Translations under genes and position numbers: made by a program
Origin: Peptoclostridium sp965368085
GTDB lineage: Bacteria > Bacillota > Clostridia > Peptostreptococcales > Peptostreptococcaceae
Assembly (NCBI GenBank): GCA_965368085.1
Contig: CBDULP010000001.1
Location: 62,001 to 126,000 of the forward strand
DNA length: 64,000 bases
Direction of reading: 5' to 3'
The notes under the pieces: generated by a model
Databases searched by the model: none
What the model was told of the DNA's origin: nothing
The model's input: only the letters and a program-made list of their open reading frames with translations
Shown here: positions 34,701 through 43,268 of the stretch, in pieces
Numbering within the stretch: position 1 is the first letter of the stretch
Layout of the letters: the number at the start of each line of letters is the position of its first letter

Positions 34701-37250
34701 TTAATTGACAACACTAAAGTTCACTTTAACTCCGCTTGAAAGGCTTTCGCCACCCATATCTTTCAACGAAGGTTCAATATAGATTGCGTAGTTTCCTTGC
34801 CCATAAGGTGTTTTCGAATTCACCCTTACTTCATACCATGCACCGTAAATATAAGCGCTTGTTTCAACTATGTTCCCATCTGAATCCACTATGAAAATAT
34901 TCCCGTCAATGGTCTGGCAGTTGACCTTTTTATTGAATTTCACGGTGAATACATGGTCGCTTCCAACCTCCAGCGCATCCGCTGAAAAGACTTCGTATGA
35001 ATTAAGTTCTTCATCAATTTCAGACCTTACATCGTCCGCCATTTGACATTCTCCATATTTTCCCGACTCTTCAAGCGCCTTGAGTGCCTTGCCGCAGTAA
35101 GAACGCTTAAAAAGCAATTCCGCCTTAATTGCATATGCCTCGCACATCATGTCTTCTACTTCTGCATACTTTTCTTCTTTCCAGTACTCATCATAAACTG
35201 CCTGCATATCATCCATATACGATTCAAAACCAAAATAATCTTCTCGCTCAAAACAAACCTTTAATCCAATCATCGGGGCCTTGATGCTCTTAGGATTTAA
35301 ACTTACAGCTTCGTCACATCTATACATGCAGTCTTCATAACGGCCGGCTTCAAAATAGCACTGGGCCAACCCTATCACATATTTATATGAATAACCCAAA
35401 TACATCAAATCCTCATATGCCAAACATGCTTCTTCAAATCTTCCCATCTCTGAAAGGCATGTCGCCTTTCCATAAAGCGCTATTTCACTTTTCCTAACCG
35501 AAATAGCATCCTCGTAACGCTCGAGGGCATTTTCATAGTCTTCACATGACACTAGCATGTCTCCCTTTGCAATGTTGAGCTTTTCAAAATAATCGTCCGA
35601 AAGTGCAATCCCCCTGTCAAATGAATCCAGCGCTGCGTCAATATCTGAAAGTTCTTGAAAACATTTGCCTTCGTAGAAATAGTATATCCCCTTGTTCGGA
35701 TTTTTTTCAATTGCCAACTGGAATAGTTCCAGCCCGCCTTCATAGTCATTTTGGTTATACAAATTCATTCCATTCGAAAAGTCAAAAGCCGATTCATCTT
35801 CTACATCGTCTAAATTTTTAGAGTATGCCTTTAAGCATACATTGAACCCATTGTCCTTTGAAACATCCTCCCACTCGGTTCCATTCTCACTTATAAAACT
35901 TTCACCTTCATAAGCCCTTGCACTACTTGAATAGTATTTCTTTTCATGCTCTATAGCAACAGGATACATCTGGCCCGGAGTTGACAACTTGACAATCACC
36001 GCAAATTCTTGACCTTTAACCAGATGAATCTCCTCGCCTAGCTCGACAGTATGATATCCTCCATTTTCAATTGTTCCACTTGCAACCATATCCCTGTCTT
36101 GAAAAAGGTCTCCAGAAGACTTGCAGTTTTCAACAATATAGATTTCATATTCAGAATCATATCCCAAGGTATAGAATCCCACAGCATCAAGTGTCTCTGC
36201 TGATGTTTCACATTCAAATATATTTGCAAAAAAAGCCTCTTCGCTGTTATAACCACAGTTCCATGTACATCCCAACGGATCGTATTGATATATATTTTTA
36301 TATTCGCTATTTTCATCCACCTTATATGTCAATATATCTGTATTGTAATTCGAACCTTCTATTTCATCATAATATGCATTTTTTGCCAAAACTCCATCAT
36401 AATACGATATATAAAAGAATCCATTTTCACCCCACTGGTCTCCCCATGAATTCTTACATATCCAAGCGCCATCCCCTTCTGGCCTGTCAGTGAATTCAGA
36501 GGCCGAATAATTATCATCCCACCCTACTATAATAATCTCATGGTTTGCGCCGGCTCCATCTCCTCCATAAAAATATGAATTTGTATCCGAATCATAGCAA
36601 CTGGCATCAAAATACATCCCACATTCAAGCGCTCCATACTCCATTAGAGCCTTTTTCAAACTCTGCTGATCATTAGCAATCATTACCATGTCAGTTACAA
36701 GCACTTTTTTTTCAATACCTATAGGTGAATAATGTCTTGTAACATCATAGGGATCTTCATTTTCATCAATTGGCCCATCGCCTCTTGATAAATAGGCCAT
36801 GCTCATAAATGCATGCCCTCCATCCAGTCCATCAAATCCACTGTTGTTTGCAAGATTCATCTCTGAAAAATCATATTCTGTTCCATACGTATATTTCAAA
36901 TATGACTCCATTGTCCCCATGGCACCAAATGTCCAGCAGCTTCCCCTACTCCCCTGATCCTTCACGGAAGTCACTCCGTCTAGTTCTCTTAAATCGAATT
37001 TTTCCGGTAGTACTTCAGTCTTTACGGCCTTGTTTTCCTGCCTCGGAGCTATTATAACAGGCAGCGGTATATGTCCATAATCTTTGGTTTCAGATATATT
37101 CTGAGGTTTAACCATCTGAAGACTTTGAATGTATTCTTCAAACTCCGGATTTACCGGCCCCATTACAGGCTCCACCTGTGCAAATGCCGCTGAACATGTA
37201 AGTGCGACCGCCCATATAGCACTGTAAAAAATATTAAACACACATTTCAA
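34701..37250 (-). CDS. Secreted papain-family (C1) peptidase with TPR and Ig-like domains, copy 2
   Basis: An 849-residue exported protein. A signal peptide ends near CSAAFA-Q. The papain-type domain (about 75-290) has the active-site cysteine in GSRGSCWTFG, the histidine in NHEIIIVGWDD and asparagine in CKNSWG. A lectin-like beta domain (about 300-470) follows, then five or six TPR units (about 490-720), and a final Ig-like/SbsA domain. No LPXTG or SLH anchor is present. TTG at 37250 is preferred because AAAGGG lies 8 bases upstream. It is a tandem paralogue of the next gene upstream; the TPR parts are nearly identical at DNA level. Confidence 0.9.
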   Translation of the reverse strand: MKCVFNIFYSAIWAVALTCSAAFAQVEPVMGPVNPEFEEYIQSLQMVKPQNISETKDYGHIPLPVIIAPRQENKAVKTEVLPEKFDLRELDGVTSVKDQGSRGSCWTFGAMGTMESYLKYTYGTEYDFSEMNLANNSGFDGLDGGHAFMSMAYLSRGDGPIDENEDPYDVTRHYSPIGIEKKVLVTDMVMIANDQQSLKKALMEYGALECGMYFDASCYDSDTNSYFYGGDGAGANHEIIIVGWDDNYSASEFTDRPEGDGAWICKNSWGDQWGENGFFYISYYDGVLAKNAYYDEIEGSNYNTDILTYKVDENSEYKNIYQYDPLGCTWNCGYNSEEAFFANIFECETSAETLDAVGFYTLGYDSEYEIYIVENCKSSGDLFQDRDMVASGTIENGGYHTVELGEEIHLVKGQEFAVIVKLSTPGQMYPVAIEHEKKYYSSSARAYEGESFISENGTEWEDVSKDNGFNVCLKAYSKNLDDVEDESAFDFSNGMNLYNQNDYEGGLELFQLAIEKNPNKGIYYFYEGKCFQELSDIDAALDSFDRGIALSDDYFEKLNIAKGDMLVSCEDYENALERYEDAISVRKSEIALYGKATCLSEMGRFEEACLAYEDLMYLGYSYKYVIGLAQCYFEAGRYEDCMYRCDEAVSLNPKSIKAPMIGLKVCFEREDYFGFESYMDDMQAVYDEYWKEEKYAEVEDMMCEAYAIKAELLFKRSYCGKALKALEESGKYGECQMADDVRSEIDEELNSYEVFSADALEVGSDHVFTVKFNKKVNCQTIDGNIFIVDSDGNIVETSAYIYGAWYEVRVNSKTPYGQGNYAIYIEPSLKDMGGESLSSGVKVNFSVVN

Positions 37251-37279
37251 TGTAATCACCCTTTCAGTATATAGAACTT

Positions 37280-39823
37280 TTATTTTTTCACGCTAAAGCT
37301 CATTCTCGTTCCACTCGAAAGGCTTTTCCCGCCCGTTTCCTCCAAAGAAGACTCAATATAAAGCTGGTAATCCCCATTCTCATAAGGTACCTTCGAATTC
37401 ACCCTTACTTCATACCATGCGCCGTAAATGTAAGAGCTTGTTTCAACTATGTTCCCATCTGAATCCAATATGAAAATATTCCCGTCAATGGTCTGGTAGT
37501 TAACCTTTTTATTGAATTTCACGGTGAATACATGGTCGTTTCCAACCTCCAGCGCATCCGCTGAAAAGGCTTCGTATGAATTAAGTTCTTCATCAATTTT
37601 AGCCCTTACATTGTCCGCCATTTGACATTCTCCATATTTTCCCGACTCTTCAAGCGCCTTGAGCGCCTTGCCGCAATAAGAGCGCTTAAAAAGCGAATCC
37701 GCCTTAATCGCATATGCCTCGCACATCATACCTTCTACTTCTGTATACTTTTCTGCTTTCCAGTACTCATCGTAAACTGACTGTATATCATCCATATATG
37801 ATTCAAAACCAAAATAATCTTCTCGTTCAAAACAAACCTTTAACTCAAGCATGGGAGCCTTAATGCTTTGTGGATTTAATTTCTCAGCGTAATCACATGC
37901 ATGCATACAATCTTCATAGCTGCCTGCTTCAAAATAGCACTGTGCCAACTCTATTACATATTTATGTGAATAATCAAAGTATAGCAAATCCTCATATGCC
38001 AAACATGCTTCCTCAAATCTTCCTATCTCTGAAAGGCATGTCGCCTTTCCATAAAGCGCCATTTCACTTTTCCTAACCGAAATAGCGTCCTCATAACACT
38101 CGAGGGCATTTTCATAATCCTCACATGACACTAGCATGTCTCCCTTTGCAATGTTGAGCTTTTCAAAATAATCGTCCGAAAGTGCAATCCCCTTGTCAAA
38201 CGAATCCATCGCCGCATCAATATCTGAAAGTTCTTGAAAGCATTTGCCTTCGTAGAAATGGTATATCCCCTTGTTTGGATTTTTTTCAATTGCCGACTGG
38301 AATAGCTCCAGCCCGCCTTCATAGTCATTTTGGTTATACAAATTCATTCCATTCGAAAAATCAAAATCCGATTCATCATTTATATCGTCTAAACCTTTAG
38401 AGTACGCCTTTAAGCACACATTGAATCCGTCATCCTTTGAAACGTCCTCCCACTCGATTCCATTCTCACTTATAAAACTTTCACCTTCATAAGCCCTCGC
38501 TCCGCTTGCATAATATCCCAATCTATCTTCTATAGCCACAGGATACATCTGGCGCGGGGTTGACAGCTTGACAACCACCGCAAATATTTCACCTTCCGTC
38601 AGCTGTACCGGCTCATCAAATTCCACAGTGTGGTATCCCGCATTTTTAATTGTTCCGCTTGAAACCATATCCCCGTCTTGAGAAAGACCCTCAGAAGACT
38701 TGTAGTTCTTAACTATATAAATTTCATACTCCGAATCGTACCCCAATGTGTAAAATCCTGCCGCACCAACGCTTTCTACAGGACTTTCACATTCAAATAC
38801 ATTGCTGAAAAATACCTCTTCCCCATTGTAACCGCACCTATTCGTAGCCCCTAAGAAGTCGTGTTGGTATATACTGTCATATTCACTACTGTCATCTACC
38901 CCATATGTCACTTTAAATAAATTTTCATAAAAATCATCTTGATATTCATCATTTGCAGCAGCACTGTCATAATATGATATGTAAAAAAATCCATTGTCTC
39001 CGAACTTCTCCCCCCATGAATTTTTGCATATCCACGCCCCGTCTCCTTCAGGTTCAGTGTTGAAATTGGATGCCGGATAGCTGTCATCCCAACCTACTAC
39101 CATGACTAGATGGTCAACCCCGCTATATTCCTCCGAATAAAAATATGAATACGTATCCTTATTGTAATAGTCATTATCATAATTCATCATGATTTCAAGC
39201 GCCCCATTGTCCATAAGCGCCTTTTTCACAGCGCTCTTGTTGCCATTTGGAATCAGTTCCATGTCGCTGACAAGAACCCTATTTTCAACGCCATAAGGCG
39301 AAACATACCTGTAATCCTCATACGGATCGTCCTTTTCATCCACAGGTCCGTCTCCCCTCGAAAGATAGGCAATGCTCATAAATTCATTTCCAGAATCCAC
39401 ATTGTCAAATCCACTGTTGTTTATAAGGTTCATCTCCGAAAAATCATATTCTTTTCCAGATATATACTTTAAGTGTGACTCAATGGTACCCATGGCACTA
39501 AATGCCCAGCAGCTCCCCCTACTCCCTTGGTCCTTTGCTGAAGTCACTCCATCCAGCTCCCTGAGGTCGAATTTTTCCGGGAGTGCTTCAGTCTTTACAG
39601 CCCTGTTTTCCTGCCTCGGTGCTATAATAAGAGGTGACGGAATATAGCCATGATCTATTTTGGGGGAAATATTCTGAGGCGTTGCCTTTTGAAGACTTTG
39701 GATGTATCCTTCAAACGCCGGATTTACAGGACCCTTTACGGGCTCTGTCTGCGCAAATGCCGCCGAGCATGCAAGTGAAGCTGTCAATATGCCGTTGCAA
39801 AGAATCTTAACTATGTATTTCAA
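37280..39823 (-). CDS. Secreted papain-family (C1) peptidase with TPR and Ig-like domains, copy 1
   Basis: Tandem paralogue of the downstream gene, 847 residues with the same domain order: signal peptide, papain domain with cysteine in GSRGSCWAFS, histidine in DHLVMVVGWDD and CKNSWGEKFG, lectin-like beta domain, TPR array, C-terminal Ig-like domain. The catalytic triad is complete. The start is TTG at 39823 with AAAGGAG 8 bases upstream. The 29-base gap to copy 2 suggests one transcript, ended by the terminator at 34618-34673. Host proteins, cell-wall proteins or prey proteins are possible substrates; none is shown. Confidence 0.9.
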   Translation of the reverse strand: MKYIVKILCNGILTASLACSAAFAQTEPVKGPVNPAFEGYIQSLQKATPQNISPKIDHGYIPSPLIIAPRQENRAVKTEALPEKFDLRELDGVTSAKDQGSRGSCWAFSAMGTIESHLKYISGKEYDFSEMNLINNSGFDNVDSGNEFMSIAYLSRGDGPVDEKDDPYEDYRYVSPYGVENRVLVSDMELIPNGNKSAVKKALMDNGALEIMMNYDNDYYNKDTYSYFYSEEYSGVDHLVMVVGWDDSYPASNFNTEPEGDGAWICKNSWGEKFGDNGFFYISYYDSAAANDEYQDDFYENLFKVTYGVDDSSEYDSIYQHDFLGATNRCGYNGEEVFFSNVFECESPVESVGAAGFYTLGYDSEYEIYIVKNYKSSEGLSQDGDMVSSGTIKNAGYHTVEFDEPVQLTEGEIFAVVVKLSTPRQMYPVAIEDRLGYYASGARAYEGESFISENGIEWEDVSKDDGFNVCLKAYSKGLDDINDESDFDFSNGMNLYNQNDYEGGLELFQSAIEKNPNKGIYHFYEGKCFQELSDIDAAMDSFDKGIALSDDYFEKLNIAKGDMLVSCEDYENALECYEDAISVRKSEMALYGKATCLSEIGRFEEACLAYEDLLYFDYSHKYVIELAQCYFEAGSYEDCMHACDYAEKLNPQSIKAPMLELKVCFEREDYFGFESYMDDIQSVYDEYWKAEKYTEVEGMMCEAYAIKADSLFKRSYCGKALKALEESGKYGECQMADNVRAKIDEELNSYEAFSADALEVGNDHVFTVKFNKKVNYQTIDGNIFILDSDGNIVETSSYIYGAWYEVRVNSKVPYENGDYQLYIESSLEETGGKSLSSGTRMSFSVKK

Positions 39824-40204
39824 TCGAATCACTCCTTTAGCCTAGATATACTTTCTTTAATAATATCTACTACCCATTTTGTATAATTTTACAACATTCT
39901 TATTTATTTCATTTTATTACTTTAAATTCTATGTATGTTCGCTATCGAAGCACTATTCCCTTAAAATCCAATTATCCTTATATCTATCCACAGCACTATT
40001 AAGTATCTCTGCATCTCAATCAATTGCGCAATTTAAAAAGGCCCCGCCGCATGTATGTAGGATTTTCCAGCAGCAAGGCCTTTTCAAATCAGTTGAAATT
40101 TTCACCATATCGCACTGTAATATCGTAAGCCTTATCGTATTCTGGCTTTAAATTTAATATCACCCTTTTTAAAAGCTATTTCCATAACCACATATGGCAT
40201 ATGA
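39824..40204. other. Intergenic region with terminator and leader
   Basis: About 380 bases. The right half (40036-40086) is the terminator of the Ig-like gene; the left half is the A+T-rich leader and promoter region of the peptidase pair. I looked for a c-di-GMP riboswitch here like that before the Ig-like gene and found none. Confidence 0.5.
40036..40086 (-). terminator. Intrinsic terminator after the Ig-like protein gene
   Basis: On the minus strand AAAAGGCCTTGCTGCTGG and the GGCGGGGCCTTTTT arm form a hairpin followed by TTTTTAAATT, 120 bases past the stop codon. Confidence 0.7.
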
Positions 40205-42238
40205 TTATTCATTTATTTCCCAAACTTTTATTGTCCTTTCTACAGTCTTGTTTCTAGTTATGTGGACCTCCTTCAAAAGTTCTCCGTCTTCTGAATCCGG
40301 ATTGCCCCCATCCAAGTTGGACATATAGTTGTCTGGCAATTCTATCAATAGTATATATCCACCTATCTTAAGAACTTCCTTAGGCTCATCCCATATTACC
40401 GTACCATCAGATTGGACATGGCCTATGAGTTTGACTTCATCTGTGTATTTAACATTTGTATCAGCACTCAAATAATCTTCATATACAGTCTCCTCCGCAG
40501 TCTTGTCCTTAATTTCACGCCCAAGTATTACATCTTTTCCAACCATTTCTGTACTCAATGGTTCTTGATATTCACTTAATTCATTTGGCACCTCCACTAC
40601 ATTTACATCAATCCCGCCTGTAGGGATTGGCGATGTTATCTTAAAATTATCCATGAACGTATATGGTATGCCATCTGCATCGTCTCCGCTAGGATACTCT
40701 GGTTCCTTACTCATAGATACAAAGTATGATTTTGAATTCTTTGTCACGTCCTTAAATCCTGTGGCTTCGTATAGATTGAATATAACCTCTGTCTCCCCAG
40801 CGTCAACTATTATTCTGTTATTATTTTCATTTTCGTCAGTTTCGTTTGTTTCTCCCAAAGGAACCTGACTTCCCTGCTCTTCAACCTTGACATAATATTC
40901 TCCGGCAGGAAGATTATAGCATCTTATATGCACATCCTGTTTACTTTCAAACTGGTCTACCGGCTCCGGCGAATCTAAAGTAGTTGCTGCTATATAAGCA
41001 GGATCAGTAATTGTAGGGTCTATAGTTACATTCACAACAGCCCAGTCTAACGGATCTGTGCTGCCCGCGTTTTTCACATATACTTCTGCACTGCCGGTCG
41101 AAACTCCCTGAATAGTTGCAGTACCCTCTGTAACGTCAGTTATTTCAACAACCGAGTCATTACTGCTTTCCCATATAAGCGTGCTGATGTCCGCACCCTC
41201 GGGTTCCACTTTGACAATGCTGATAGTATCTGTTTCATCCAAATATATTGTAAGAAATTCCTTGTCAAACGTTACACTTGTAACTTTCGCTAAAGACTCT
41301 CCCTGTACATTAACTGTCAAAGTCACTGGATCCAATGCCTCAGCAGGCGTTGTCCCTTCGACTGCTCCCGTGTACAAATAAGTTCCCGCTTCATAAAACT
41401 CTACTACCTGTTCACCGTCAACTATTCCAACTGCAGGATCTCCGCTCCAGTCGACAGGCAATTCCATAGTTCCATCATTCAATACAGCTGTAACAGTATC
41501 AGGCAAAACAGTTATTTCACCCGTAACAGCGTTCATTTCCATATCATTTATACCGACTATTTCCTTGACAGTGACAACGCATTCCTCATTGAAAGCTCCT
41601 TCGACTGTTCTCGCAGTGATAGTTGCAACGCCGACTGCCTTTGCAACAACATTCCCGCCGTCTTCAACAGCAGCTACATCTACATTTCCTGAACTCCATG
41701 TTACCTCCTGATTGCTGGCGTTTTCAGGTATTACTGTAGCCGTAACCTTTCCTGTCTGGCCTTTCAATAATGTCATTTCAGTTTTGTCCAATTCTATGCC
41801 GGTTACTGGAATGTTCTCTTTTGTGTATTCAAGTTCTACTGTTTTAGTGAAATTACCCCTGAAGCTAGTTAATGTCTTCTCAACAGGCTCTGGTACTCTA
41901 TATCCAGGCACTGGCTCTCCCGTTATAGTGCACGAACCTCCAATAGGCACTCCTTCAAACAATGCAATATACTGTTCACCTTTCCAAGTTGCAGACACTG
42001 TCTTTTCATAAATAACAACATCTTCATCAACTTTCTCCACTTTGATTTTTACTTCTCCACTATCCAGCTCGTCCACATTTATAACTTCAACCCTTACTGT
42101 AACTGTTCCGCCTCCATCAGCCTCAACCTCGAATCCGTTTGCGAAAACCATCAAAAGCATCAAAAATACAATACTGACTTTTTTAAATATACTTCGAATG
42201 CAGCCTCCATTTGCTTTTCTTTCAGACTTTACATCCAT
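40205..42238 (-). CDS. Exported Ig-like (BIG2) repeat surface protein
   Basis: A 677-residue secreted protein. The signal peptide (about 20-40, VFLMLLMVFANG) follows a basic N-terminus. At least two BIG2 domains are seen (about 145-225 starting VTGIELDKTEMTLLKG, and 325-405 starting VTSVTFDKEFLTIYLDE), with a Big_4-like domain between (DGTMELPVDWSGDPAVG). No LPXTG, SLH or cell-wall-binding repeat is recognisable, so anchoring is unknown. It is expected to be an adhesin or matrix protein. ATG at 42238 has GGAGGTG 9 bases upstream. Its leader holds a c-di-GMP-I riboswitch, so it should respond to the motile-sessile signal. Confidence 0.87.
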   Translation of the reverse strand: MDVKSERKANGGCIRSIFKKVSIVFLMLLMVFANGFEVEADGGGTVTVRVEVINVDELDSGEVKIKVEKVDEDVVIYEKTVSATWKGEQYIALFEGVPIGGSCTITGEPVPGYRVPEPVEKTLTSFRGNFTKTVELEYTKENIPVTGIELDKTEMTLLKGQTGKVTATVIPENASNQEVTWSSGNVDVAAVEDGGNVVAKAVGVATITARTVEGAFNEECVVTVKEIVGINDMEMNAVTGEITVLPDTVTAVLNDGTMELPVDWSGDPAVGIVDGEQVVEFYEAGTYLYTGAVEGTTPAEALDPVTLTVNVQGESLAKVTSVTFDKEFLTIYLDETDTISIVKVEPEGADISTLIWESSNDSVVEITDVTEGTATIQGVSTGSAEVYVKNAGSTDPLDWAVVNVTIDPTITDPAYIAATTLDSPEPVDQFESKQDVHIRCYNLPAGEYYVKVEEQGSQVPLGETNETDENENNNRIIVDAGETEVIFNLYEATGFKDVTKNSKSYFVSMSKEPEYPSGDDADGIPYTFMDNFKITSPIPTGGIDVNVVEVPNELSEYQEPLSTEMVGKDVILGREIKDKTAEETVYEDYLSADTNVKYTDEVKLIGHVQSDGTVIWDEPKEVLKIGGYILLIELPDNYMSNLDGGNPDSEDGELLKEVHITRNKTVERTIKVWEINE

Positions 42239-42261
42239 GATACTTTGCACCTCCTTTAAAA

Positions 42262-42293
42262 AATAAAAAGCTGCCATAAATAAATATGGCAGC
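42262..42293 (-). terminator. Terminator of the c-di-GMP riboswitch expression platform
   Basis: GCTGCCATA (42293-42285) pairs with TATGGCAGC (42278-42270), followed by TTTTTATTTTT on the minus strand. The 5' arm overlaps the 3' strand of the aptamer P1 (TGCC), so ligand binding should prevent termination, predicting an ON switch. Confidence 0.82.
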
Positions 42294-42365
42294 CAGACTG
42301 TCGTAGCATCGTAAATGCTTTAGACTCTAAACTTTGCGTCCTTGCCTTTTGGCAAGTTTGCCTTT
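42285..42365 (-). promoter_or_regulatory. Cyclic di-GMP-I (GEMM) riboswitch
   Basis: On the minus strand the aptamer reads AAGGCAAAC, the P2 hairpin CTTGCC-AAAA-GGCAAG, the invariant GACGCAAAG, then GTCTAAA, the P3 hairpin GCATTTACGATGC, TACGACAG and the closing TCTGGCTGCC. These are the conserved elements of GEMM-I. The tetraloop is AAAA rather than GAAA. It lies in the leader of the Ig-like surface protein, 48 bases before its start. Confidence 0.92.
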
Positions 42366-42581
42366 TTCATAAAACCTTTTAATTTTATTATATGTATACC
42401 CGCTCTACAACATCGAATATCAGGAAGTTTTGTCGGATTTTGGGATTTTCATTTATTTTTAAAAAAATCTTAAGAATTATGTCGGGTTTCTTTTAAGAAA
42501 TAGGTGTTATTATCTATTTGAGGCCTTCAATAAAGCAATTGCTACAATCAAAATACAAACTGAAATGAAAGGTGATAGACA

Positions 42582-43268
42582 ATGAACATACTAGTATGCG
42601 ACGATGACAAAGAAATAGTTGAAGCAATAGAAATATACCTTAAAAACGATGGGCACTGCATTTTAAAGGCATGTGATGGGGTACAGGCTCTCAGTGCACT
42701 GGAGCAAAACGAAATACACCTCGTAATAATGGACATAATGATGCCCAATATGGACGGCATGAAAGCCACTAATGAAATCAGAAAGACAAGGAACATTCCA
42801 ATAATTATGCTCTCTGCAAAATCGGAGGACATGGACAAGATAATGGGACTCAACATTGGGGCCGATGACTATGTCACAAAACCATTCAACCCTCTTGAGC
42901 TATCGGCAAGGGTGAAGTCGCTTCTTAGAAGATATGTATCACTTGGAAGCTATGCTCCCAGTACAGGAGTGTATAAAAGCGGCGAGCTTATGGTTGATGA
43001 TGAGAGCAAAAAGGTCTTTGTAGATGGGGAAGGTGTGAAGCTTACTCCTCTCGAATACAAGATACTCAGCTTTTTGACTCAAAGCGCAGGAAAGGTATTT
43101 TCAATAGAGCAAATTTATGAAAACGTGTGGAACGAGACGGCATACAACCCAGAAAACACAGTCGCCGTTCATATAAGAAGGATACGCGAAAAAATCGAAA
43201 TAAATCCTAAAGAACCAAAATATTTGAAGGTGGTGTGGGGAATTGGATACAAAGTGGAAAAATATTAG
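42582..43268 (+). CDS. OmpR-family response regulator
   Basis: Receiver domain (1-118) with the phospho-acceptor in VIMDIMMPNMDG at about residue 52 and the KPFNPLEL switch lysine, joined to a winged-helix DNA-binding domain (130-228) with the VAVHIRRIREKIE recognition helix. It resembles VanR/YycF-like regulators. GGTGAT precedes the ATG. It overlaps the kinase gene by 26 bases. Target genes are not evident. Confidence 0.95.
   Translation: MNILVCDDDKEIVEAIEIYLKNDGHCILKACDGVQALSALEQNEIHLVIMDIMMPNMDGMKATNEIRKTRNIPIIMLSAKSEDMDKIMGLNIGADDYVTKPFNPLELSARVKSLLRRYVSLGSYAPSTGVYKSGELMVDDESKKVFVDGEGVKLTPLEYKILSFLTQSAGKVFSIEQIYENVWNETAYNPENTVAVHIRRIREKIEINPKEPKYLKVVWGIGYKVEKY

Noticed and set aside
35500..38340. 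Long direct repeats that could be a mobile element or CRISPR-like array
   Set aside because: They are coding segments shared by two tandem paralogues of the papain-TPR proteins, in frame in both.
39824..40035. A second c-di-GMP riboswitch ahead of the papain-type genes
   Set aside because: The leader has no GACGCAAAG core or matching stems.
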